Source: Bacteroidales bacterium
Lineage (GTDB): Bacteria; Bacteroidota; Bacteroidia; Bacteroidales; JALTDM01
Reading direction: 5' to 3'
Assembly: GCA_027074135.1 (NCBI GenBank)
Contig: JALTDM010000083.1
Span: 1-12,248 of the forward strand
DNA: 12,248 nt
Numbering within the stretch: the first letter of the stretch is position 1; each line of letters opens with the position of its first letter. Shown piece after piece: positions 7,091 through 12,248 of the stretch. The translations under genes and the position numbers were made by a program. The notes beneath the pieces were generated by a model. The model searched no databases. It was not told where the DNA came from and saw only the letters and a program-made list of their open reading frames with translations.

Positions 7091-7347
7091 ATATGAAAAG
7101 TAATTCATCGTCAGGCTTTAGCCTTAGAACTTATCGTAATACTAAAAATTAAGAAGGAAATTTATTTTACCTTTTTTGTAAAGGACAGATTTTGCGAAAG
7201 CACTTGTTCCCTGAAGTTAATAAATTATGGGACTCGCTATTGCGTAATTTGGGATAAAGTTTTCGTCTCAACGAGGCTTTATTTAGGTTGCGTTTTACTG
7301 CGGTTTTTGGTTGATTTTGCCTTTTTCCCGATTTGTTTCAGGGACTT

Positions 7348-7380
7348 TCACCCATCTGTCTCTCCACTCAAGGGGAGAGA
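7348..7380 (+). repeat. TCACCCATCTGT-CTCAAG repeat unit, copy 2
   Basis: TCACCCATCTGT (7348-7359) matches copy 1 exactly and runs into a hairpin of TCTCTCC and GGAGAGA arms with CT/AG inner pairs around a CA loop (7359-7380). Different stem bases with a conserved core suggest selection or descent as a folded element. Confidence 0.65.
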
Positions 7381-7538
7381 TTAGTTGTCCGCAGTGTTTA
7401 CAAATGAAATTAGTTCAGTGCAGGCGAACTTGGTTGCTAAAAATGCTGTAAGTAGAATCTTCCGTGCAAGGTATATTTTTTGCAATTGAATCGAAAATAT
7501 TTTTAACTCGTACGAAGCAATAGTGCGTGATGAGATAG

Positions 7539-8375
7539 TTATTTTATTGTTATAACTCCTTCAAAATCAACATTTTCTTTTACATGTGCCGGATTGTTTA
7601 TAGTAATGTGTTTTAAATTTGTATTAGTTTCTAATTGTGGCATTTCGTTCAAAATAATTTCCTTTCCTGTTATGATTTCAAAACCTTTTAGTGCTTGTGA
7701 CCAAAGCCAAACTTCTCCCGAAATGTAGTGTTTAATTTGTGATAGAGTAGAATATGCGGGAGCGGGATAAATTGCATCAATAAACAAATCTATAGTAGTA
7801 TTTAATTTTTTTAAAACCATGGTTACATATTCAGCCGAAGGAACGGTATTGATAATAGTAGTAAAGTCTGTTTTTGCAAGTTCATTTGCAGAGATAAACT
7901 CCAGATCAAAATCTTTTGCAAGCTTTTCGGCTTTTGCTTCTGTGCGGTTGCACACAAAAGCGGGCAATTTTTTTGTAGAAATCAGATAAGCTACGGCTTT
8001 TGCCGCTCCACCAGCACCAAGCAAGAGAATATTGCCACCTGTATATTTCTCCAAACCTTTATTTATGCCATAGATGTCTGTATTGTGTGCTGTAAGTGTA
8101 CCGTTGATGTTGACAAGCAAATTGCAAGCATTTATTTTTTTTACTTCATCGCTTAAAGTATGTGCCGCTTTTACTGCAAGCTCTTTGAAAGGGGAAGTTA
8201 CGTTTACGGCATCTAACGATAGAGCAACTTTCCGAAAAAGTGTAATATTGCAATCGACAGGCAACTCTATTCTGCCGTATTTGAGCGGGACACTGGATAC
8301 CGATGACAAGTATTTGAAAATTTGCGGGCTTTTGGAGTGTGATATGGGATTGCCAATTACTGCTAAAGCTTTCAT
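7539..8375 (-). CDS. aroE: Shikimate dehydrogenase
   Basis: Reduces 3-dehydroshikimate to shikimate with NADPH, step 4 of the aromatic amino acid pathway, in the cytoplasm. The 278-residue protein shows the shikimate pocket GNPISHSKSP (8-17), NVTSPFKE with catalytic K64, NACN with N85, NTDIYG with catalytic D100, the NADP-binding loop LLLGAGGAAKAV (117-128), the CNRT phosphate-recognition segment (142-145), and WSQALKGFEIITG near the C-terminus. The core ends around residue 245. About 30 further residues (to FEGVITIK) are not a part of the family I recognise and may be a lineage extension. It lies downstream of aroD on the same strand, but a 340-bp palindrome array separates them. I see no clear -7 box before it, so it may depend on read-through. 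Confidence 0.93.
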   Translation of the reverse strand: MKALAVIGNPISHSKSPQIFKYLSSVSSVPLKYGRIELPVDCNITLFRKVALSLDAVNVTSPFKELAVKAAHTLSDEVKKINACNLLVNINGTLTAHNTDIYGINKGLEKYTGGNILLLGAGGAAKAVAYLISTKKLPAFVCNRTEAKAEKLAKDFDLEFISANELAKTDFTTIINTVPSAEYVTMVLKKLNTTIDLFIDAIYPAPAYSTLSQIKHYISGEVWLWSQALKGFEIITGKEIILNEMPQLETNTNLKHITINNPAHVKENVDFEGVITIK

Positions 8376-8609
8376 TTAAATAATTGTTTGTTTTACAAAA
8401 AAAGTTTCGCACCTACGGCGCTATATATACGATTTTTAAGATATTTACAATGTTTTCGTTCCTAACGGAACTTTTTTATCTTGTGCCTGCTGCATCTATC
8501 AAAGTCATAAACCTTTATGCTACAAAAATTACGCTCCTGTTGGAATTTAAAATAAGGCACTATCATATACAAAATCCTTGTAACTGCACAAATAATTATT
8601 TGCATATAC

Positions 8610-8635
8610 TTGCACCGTTAGGTGCAATACCTTTG
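8610..8635 (+). repeat. Palindrome TTGCACC-GTTA-GGTGCAA with adjoining TACCTTTG
   Basis: A perfect 7-bp stem with a 4-nt loop (8610-8627) runs straight into TACCTTTG (8628-8635), a fit to the Bacteroidota -7 box on the plus strand. It is the clearest member of the array. No plus-strand gene follows, so a promoter role is unproven. Confidence 0.6.
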
Positions 8636-8662
8636 TAATTTAATCTTACTCTAAAAAGCATA

Positions 8663-8685
8663 GCTCCATAGGAGCGGTACATTTG
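8663..8685 (+). repeat. Palindrome GCTCC-ATA-GGAGC with adjoining TACATTTG
   Basis: A perfect 5-bp stem with a 3-nt loop (8663-8675), then GG and TACATTTG (8678-8685), again a TAnnTTTG match. The order hairpin, two bases, TACnTTTG is close to that at 8610-8635, so the two look like diverged copies of one unit. Confidence 0.6.
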
Positions 8686-8715
8686 CATTATTTCAATTAA
8701 CGTCTTTATGTTTTA

Positions 8716-9360
8716 TTAGCCAATAATATTTTTCATTTCCTCAAATCCGGGCTGTCCCGGGGCTGTTTTATGCCCTTCTATGCCCACAAAAATAAAAGGT
8801 GCACCTTTTATTAATGCTTCTGTTCTGGTCTGTTTGGCAAACTTACCCATACCGAATGCCACCAATTTATTTTTCTCCTTTGCAATATCATAAAGTTTAA
8901 GTATTGTTTCTGCATCAAGTTCCGATTTGGTTTCCGTAACAATTTTGTAAAAATCCGCTTTCACAGTTTCCAAATTTTTAAGAGTGCTAATCAATTTGTT
9001 AAATGAAGGAGTTTCAGAATAATTGTGATAAGATAGAATTACGGGCAAATTGTTTTTTCCGGCAATGGTTTTAAGTTTTTCACCGTATTTACAATCTGTA
9101 CACACATCTATTGCAAAAATTTTTCCTTTAAATAATTTAATAGTATAATGAATTTTGCTTGTACAAAGTTCTTTTCCTCCGCAGGTTATGATGAATTTAC
9201 CTTTTAACTCTTTTAGTTTTTTTATGTCTTTGCAACTCAACAAATCAAGCCTCAATTCAAAAAAATTATGATTAGAGAGACTTTTATTTTTAAAAAATTC
9301 GCAAACAGCTTTTTTACTTATGCTTACACACAATTTTGAAGGTGGTTGAGGCAGGTTCAT
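8716..9360 (-). CDS. aroD: Type I 3-dehydroquinate dehydratase
   Basis: Dehydrates 3-dehydroquinate to 3-dehydroshikimate through a Schiff base, step 3 of the shikimate pathway, in the cytoplasm. The 214-residue TIM-barrel protein is short for the family but keeps the key residues: ELRLDL with E35, R37 and D39, catalytic H112 in ILSYHNYS, Schiff-base K139 in DFYKIVTE, R179 in KQTRTEALI, and the C-terminal PGQ (201-203). The strand that usually reads TxR...EGG reads ITCGGKELC here, so the usual substrate-binding Arg appears absent. The ATG overlaps the stop of the DAHP synthase gene as ATGA, pointing to translational coupling. Product flows to AroE, encoded next downstream. Confidence 0.9.
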   Translation of the reverse strand: MNLPQPPSKLCVSISKKAVCEFFKNKSLSNHNFFELRLDLLSCKDIKKLKELKGKFIITCGGKELCTSKIHYTIKLFKGKIFAIDVCTDCKYGEKLKTIAGKNNLPVILSYHNYSETPSFNKLISTLKNLETVKADFYKIVTETKSELDAETILKLYDIAKEKNKLVAFGMGKFAKQTRTEALIKGAPFIFVGIEGHKTAPGQPGFEEMKNIIG

Positions 9361-10469
9361 TTTCTTAATTTTTTGTCCATTATCTTTGCTTGTATTGCAA
9401 TGGCTTCTTGGTGAATGAGTTTGAAAAGTTTATTTATAAAATTGGCGTTCAAACCTTTTCGTCCACCTTTTTCTAGTGCGGAAGCAAGAATTTTTTTCCA
9501 CCTTTCGCTTTGGAGAATAGTTATACCACTTTTGTTTTTTAGCTCACCAATTTTTTTAACAAGGTTCATTCTTTGTTCCAATGTTGTAAGTAAGTGGTCG
9601 TCGAGTACATCTATTTTTTTTCTGAGTTCCTCAATTTGTTGCAAAACAGGATAATTTTCCGTCGTAGGTTTGCGGATAATAAGTGTGGATAAGATTTGTT
9701 TAAGTTTTGAGGGTGTGATTTGCTGGCTTGCGTCACTTAATGCTTCTTTGGGGTTTGTGTGGGTTTCTATCATTAAGCCGTCAAAGTTGAGGTCCATTGC
9801 TTCTTGCGACAATTCGTATATGTATGCCGAATTCCCGCTTATATGACTCGGGTCACAAAGTATTGTAATTTCTGGAATATATGTTTTCAGGTCTATTGGA
9901 ATTTGCCACTGGGGCAGATTGCGGTATCTTGATTTTTCATAATTTGAAAAACCGCGATGAATTGCGGCAATTTTCTTAATGCCAGATTTGTTTATTCTTT
10001 CAATAGCACCTATCCACAGTTCCAAGTCGGGATTTATGGGATTTTTCATAAAAACAGGAATAGTTACTCCTTTCAGGGCTTCTGCAATTTCTTGCACGGC
10101 AAACGGATTGACAGTTGTTCTAGCACCTATCCACACTGCGTCAAAGTTGTATTCCAAAACCTTTTCCAAGTGATATGGTGAAGCTACCTCGGTAATTATT
10201 CGTAGCCCGTATTTTTCTTTTACTGCTTTTAGCCATGGTAAGCCTTGTTCTCCAACTCCTTGAAACGATGAAGGGCGTGTACGCGGTTTCCACAAGCCGG
10301 AACGGAAATAAATAATATTTTTTACATCCTTTAACTGTTCTGCAATAGATAAAACTTGTTCTTCGGTTTCGGCACTGCAAGGTCCTGCGATAACAAATGG
10401 TCTATTAAAGTTGGAAAAACTAATGTCCCACTCCTTAAGGGATAATATGCCGGAATTTTGTACGACCAT
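9357..10469 (-). CDS. Bifunctional DAHP synthase / chorismate mutase
   Basis: A fusion of 3-deoxy-7-phosphoheptulonate synthase, the entry step of the shikimate pathway, with an AroQ-type chorismate mutase, the branch step towards Phe and Tyr. The synthase domain (about 20-260) has FVIAGPCSAET, SGLWKPRTRPSSFQG, TEVASP, WIGARTTVNPF, FMKNPIN, AIHRGFSN, LCDPSHISGN and MIETHTNP. Likely metal ligands are C31, H209, E235 and D246. The mutase domain (about 275-368) begins LQQIEELRKKIDVLDDHLL and has R283, R300, K311 and Q360. This fusion is known in Bacteroidota; the mutase may also serve as a feedback-control domain. I prefer the ATG at 10467-10469 (370 residues) over a GTG two codons upstream. A TATCTTTG box lies 21 bases before it. 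The stop overlaps aroD by 4 bases. Confidence 0.94.
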   Translation of the reverse strand: MVVQNSGILSLKEWDISFSNFNRPFVIAGPCSAETEEQVLSIAEQLKDVKNIIYFRSGLWKPRTRPSSFQGVGEQGLPWLKAVKEKYGLRIITEVASPYHLEKVLEYNFDAVWIGARTTVNPFAVQEIAEALKGVTIPVFMKNPINPDLELWIGAIERINKSGIKKIAAIHRGFSNYEKSRYRNLPQWQIPIDLKTYIPEITILCDPSHISGNSAYIYELSQEAMDLNFDGLMIETHTNPKEALSDASQQITPSKLKQILSTLIIRKPTTENYPVLQQIEELRKKIDVLDDHLLTTLEQRMNLVKKIGELKNKSGITILQSERWKKILASALEKGGRKGLNANFINKLFKLIHQEAIAIQAKIMDKKLRK

Positions 10470-10490
10470 CTGCACTATTTATCTTTTGTG

Positions 10491-10498
10491 CAAAGATA
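10491..10498 (-). promoter_or_regulatory. -7 box of the aro operon
   Basis: Read on the minus strand, 10498-10491 is TATCTTTG, a good TAnnTTTG box 21 bases before the DAHP synthase ATG. It lies between that gene and the terminator of the secreted-protein operon, so the aro genes have an independent start. No clear -33 motif is seen. Confidence 0.6.
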
Positions 10499-10530
10499 CT
10501 TTTTTTAGAGAAAAGGATATTGATTGAAGT

Positions 10531-10567
10531 AAAATAAAAAAGCGTCACCAGAGAGATGTGACGCTTT
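10531..10567 (-). terminator. Intrinsic terminator of the secreted-protein operon
   Basis: AAAGCGTCAC (10539-10548) and GTGACGCTTT (10558-10567) form a perfect 10-bp stem around a 9-nt loop. On the minus strand it is followed by TTTTTTATTTT. It begins just 5 bases past the small secreted gene's stop and separates that operon from the aro promoter. Confidence 0.9.
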
Positions 10568-10572
10568 ATAAT

Positions 10573-10860
10573 TTATTGTTGTTTGTTTTTTTGTTTTTCT
10601 TTCAGTTTTTTTAATTCTGCTGCCTCTTGAGGTGTAAGCCTTCTCACCAAATGTTTATTTGCACTAGGATATACAAATTTCATTTTTTTTAATTTATCTT
10701 TTGGTATATATGTGTAAGTATGGGTATGTATCTCCTTTTTTTCAGGGTTTATTTTCATATTATTACTTTTTTTCAAAGTTGCAGTATTTTTACTTGTTGT
10801 TTGAGAAAAACCAGAAAAACCTATTCCCAGCGATATAATAAAAATAATTAAACTTTTCAT
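10573..10860 (-). CDS. Small secreted basic protein, unknown
   Basis: A 95-residue protein I do not recognise. The N-terminus MKSLIIFIISLGIGFSGFSQ is a clear signal peptide of the Bacteroidota kind, with cleavage probably just before the Gln. The mature chain is about 75 residues, rich in Lys, with an unusual alternating HTHTYTY segment (about 45-51) and a charged helical C-terminus (TPQEAAELKKLKEKQKNKQQ) that could form a short coiled coil. It starts 11 bases after the tail-fibre-like gene and ends 5 bases before a strong terminator, so the two genes are almost certainly co-transcribed. A periplasmic or surface role, perhaps as partner of the larger protein, is inferred from position only. 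Confidence 0.75.
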   Translation of the reverse strand: MKSLIIFIISLGIGFSGFSQTTSKNTATLKKSNNMKINPEKKEIHTHTYTYIPKDKLKKMKFVYPSANKHLVRRLTPQEAAELKKLKEKQKNKQQ

Positions 10861-10871
10861 AACATTATTTT

Positions 10872-12152
10872 TTAGTCAAAAACAGTTAAAACACAATGAT
10901 CTGATACATCATCCAAATTGGGATTTATTTCTATTCTCCATGGATCGGCAGCGACAAGAACTACGGCCTCCCATTGTAATTTTATTGTAGTTGATTGTCC
11001 GGATGTCACATGAATTCTAACTCCTGAAAAAGCTACGGAACCAGAGGTTATAATTCCATTTTGATCATCATAATCTGTTATAACTGTAGCTGATTTTGCC
11101 ACCTCAACACCATTCACCAATATTCTCACATGTACCATTGCCATACCATATTGTGCATTACCATCATTATCTGCTAATCTTGCAGCTAAAGAAGCGAAAA
11201 CATAAGAATAATCATGTTCCGGAGTATAAGTAAGTGTCATACCGGGTATGTCTTCCCAAGATGTTGTATTTGTCGTGTAAACAAGATTGCTAAGTTCTAC
11301 GCTTGCGGCATTGTTACCGTATAAAGGTATAGAAGCAGGTGTTTGCCACACAGGAGGTTGTCCCGGGCCTTGTGAGGTTAGTATTTGTCCACTTGTACCT
11401 GCATCTCCGTTTGGTTTTAACGCTCCATATATTCCAAAATCTGCTCCCACAATATTTAAATCATCATCTCCGGATAGAATAATTCTTGCATCATAGTCTG
11501 CACTACCATCATTTGCAAAATCAATAAAAGGAGTTCCACCTGTTGTTTCAGAACGTAATTCCACTCCAATATTATTATCATTATCAATTCTAAATAAATT
11601 ATTTGTACCGGACATATTCACTTGAAAAATCGAGGATGGATTTGAAGTATTAATTCCGACATATCCATTATTTTTTATATAAACTCTTTCTGTATTATTC
11701 GTTTTAAAGATCAAGTCTTCATTATTTGTGGTACCTAAAAATTGGCCTGTACTAATAGAATTGCCCGTTAGGCTCCAAGCTGTAGATGTAATTGCAGGAG
11801 CAATGTCAACACCTGTACCGTTAGTAATGTTAATCGTTGTTCCACTTAAAGATAAATTTTGTTTATCTCCAAGCTCTACCCATCCTGTTGTATTCCACAC
11901 CCAAAAAGACTTAGTGTCAGTGTCATATACAACCAAACCGTCATCAGCAGCATTTGTTGCCATGGATGTTCGTTGTGATGTCGTTAAACGCGGAATTAAA
12001 ACACCTTTGTTTCCTTGAGAAGAATGTACTTCCAGTATTGCATTAGTGGTTGTCTGCGTGTAAGAACTATCATCCGTTATAATTGTTTGTGAAACGGATT
12101 TGTTAATAAAGGCAATTACTAAAATAGCCAAAACAATGATATTTCTTTTCAT
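10872..12152 (-). CDS. Secreted tail-fibre-like protein
   Basis: A 426-residue exported protein. Residues 1-21 are a signal peptide with cleavage before Q22. Residues about 38-93 (AILEVHSSQGNKGVLIPRL, then DGLVVYDTDTKSFWVWNTTGW) are a module I know from many Bacteroidota secreted proteins. About 139-178 (FLGTTNNEDLIFKTNN, then NGYVGINTSNPSSIFQV) matches phage tail-fibre-like stalk repeats of the VGIGTxxP type. About 245-272 (GDAGTSGQILTSQGPGQPPVWQ) is a linker also common in such proteins. The C-terminal 140 residues are strand-rich (SWEDIPGMTLTYTPEHDYSYVF, AMVHVRILVNGVEV) and may form a beta-sandwich head. No type IX secretion C-terminal signal is evident. A fibrous surface or adhesive role is inference. 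It leads a two-gene operon with its own promoter. Confidence 0.8.
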   Translation of the reverse strand: MKRNIIVLAILVIAFINKSVSQTIITDDSSYTQTTTNAILEVHSSQGNKGVLIPRLTTSQRTSMATNAADDGLVVYDTDTKSFWVWNTTGWVELGDKQNLSLSGTTINITNGTGVDIAPAITSTAWSLTGNSISTGQFLGTTNNEDLIFKTNNTERVYIKNNGYVGINTSNPSSIFQVNMSGTNNLFRIDNDNNIGVELRSETTGGTPFIDFANDGSADYDARIILSGDDDLNIVGADFGIYGALKPNGDAGTSGQILTSQGPGQPPVWQTPASIPLYGNNAASVELSNLVYTTNTTSWEDIPGMTLTYTPEHDYSYVFASLAARLADNDGNAQYGMAMVHVRILVNGVEVAKSATVITDYDDQNGIITSGSVAFSGVRIHVTSGQSTTIKLQWEAVVLVAADPWRIEINPNLDDVSDHCVLTVFD

Positions 12153-12173
12153 GACTTATGAATTTTTATTTTA

Positions 12174-12202
12174 CAAATATAAATTATTTTTATAATACAA
12201 AA
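12174..12202 (-). promoter_or_regulatory. Promoter of the tail-fibre-like operon
   Basis: On the minus strand TTTG (12202-12199) and TATATTTG (12181-12174) are separated by 17 bases, matching both the -33 and -7 elements of Bacteroidota promoters. The ATG at 12152 follows 21 bases after the -7 box. This is the best two-part promoter match in the window. Confidence 0.65.
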
Positions 12203-12248
12203 AAATATTTTTTGGTTTCTGCCAGTAAATCATATAAACTATTAGTTG

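Larger units (their letters stand above)
6776..7259. repeat. Long-range inverted repeat (about 24-nt arms) bounding a palindrome cluster
   Basis: The left arm at 6776-6799 contains CCCAAATTACGCA (6783-6795). The right arm at 7237-7259 contains the exact reverse complement TGCGTAATTTGGG (7241-7253). Extending both ways, about 21 of 24 positions match, including CTTTA on the outside and TAG on the inside. Outside each arm sits a 5-bp-stem, 3-nt-loop hairpin (6744-6756 and 7265-7277). The layout is like a non-autonomous element of about 480 bp. No transposase or clear target duplication is present, so this is a suggestion. Confidence 0.5.
6733..7538. other. Gene-free region dense in short palindromes
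   Basis: About 800 bases without a credible gene. It holds at least nine short palindromes of different sequence: GCTCC-TAC-GGAGC (6744-6756), a 10-bp-arm A/T palindrome (6798-6824), TGGCT-AA-AGCCA (6826-6837), an imperfect 20-mer at 6863-6882, TACCCT-CA-AGGGTA (6930-6943), a 20-mer at 7071-7090, AGGCT-TT-AGCCT (7113-7124), GTCTC-AAC-GAGGC (7265-7277) and a 22-mer at 7359-7380. Most have stems of 5-10 bp with loops of 0-3 nt. They look like intergenic REP-type elements piled into one spacer. No tRNA or recognised structured RNA was seen. Confidence 0.7.
8376..8715. other. Gene-free spacer with an array of five related palindromes
   Basis: The aroD-aroE spacer holds five short palindromes of common form, a CC...GG core stem around a 3-4 nt loop, at 8409-8421, 8458-8471, 8533-8546, 8610-8627 and 8663-8675. 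Their starts are 49-77 bases apart. A further perfect A/T palindrome lies at 8590-8601. There is no convincing gene. The last palindrome, read on the minus strand after aroD, is followed by a short T run and might act as a weak terminator. Confidence 0.65.

Noticed and set aside
8526..8534. AAATTACGC match to the arm of the 6776-7259 inverted repeat
   Set aside because: Only 9 bases in A/T-rich sequence; could be chance, and the flanks do not extend the match.
8384..8638. 84-codon open frame on the plus strand between aroE and aroD
   Set aside because: It runs through four hairpins of the array, and its sequence reflects the repeats rather than a protein.
8409..8675. Possible CRISPR array because of regularly spaced repeats
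   Set aside because: The repeats are short, diverged palindromes with uneven spacing (49-77 bases between starts), with no conserved 25-40 nt repeat and no cas genes in the window.
10470..10475. GTG start two codons upstream for the DAHP synthase gene
   Set aside because: The ATG at 10467-10469 is a better initiator and leaves normal spacing from the TATCTTTG box; the difference is only two residues.

Overview
This window reads as part of a chromosome from a Gram-negative member of the Bacteroidota. The evidence is low GC with A/T-rich spacers, repeated TAnnTTTG promoter boxes upstream of genes with no strong Shine-Dalgarno, a DUF4290 gene joined to murA, a DAHP synthase/chorismate mutase fusion, signal peptides ending in Ser-Gln, and a CMP-KDO synthetase gene that implies lipopolysaccharide. 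The genus cannot be named from sequence alone.

Layout. 1-439 is non-coding: a terminator-like hairpin pointing to the minus strand, two REP-like palindromes and the promoter of a UvrD/PcrA helicase (440-2743, +). Next come DUF4290 (2831-3472, +) and murA (3472-4788, +), joined by a 1-nt stop/start overlap. A small secreted protein of unknown function (4781-5329, -) overlaps the murA end tail to tail and is divergent from kdsB (5433-6194, +). An OsmC-family gene (6258-6680, +) follows and ends in a clear intrinsic terminator. 6733-7538 holds no gene; it is packed with short palindromes, a duplicated 31-33 nt unit and a long-range inverted repeat. The rest is on the minus strand: a DAHP synthase/chorismate mutase gene (9357-10469) overlaps aroD (8716-9360) by 4 nt, and aroE (7539-8375) lies downstream behind a second palindrome array (8376-8715). 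Finally, a tail-fibre-like secreted protein (10872-12152) and a small secreted protein (10573-10860) form a two-gene unit closed by a strong terminator.

How it works together. MurA and KdsB make precursors for peptidoglycan and lipopolysaccharide. The aro genes supply steps 1, 3 and 4 of the shikimate pathway plus the chorismate mutase branch step. UvrD/PcrA serves DNA repair and OsmC probably detoxifies peroxides. Most of this is ordinary housekeeping. The points of interest are Asp in place of the catalytic Cys of MurA (predicted fosfomycin insensitivity), the Asn-rich tail of DUF4290, atypical residues in AroD and in the chorismate mutase domain, the two dense palindrome arrays, and the secreted tail-fibre-like operon. 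I did not find convincing evidence for a new defence or mobile system.
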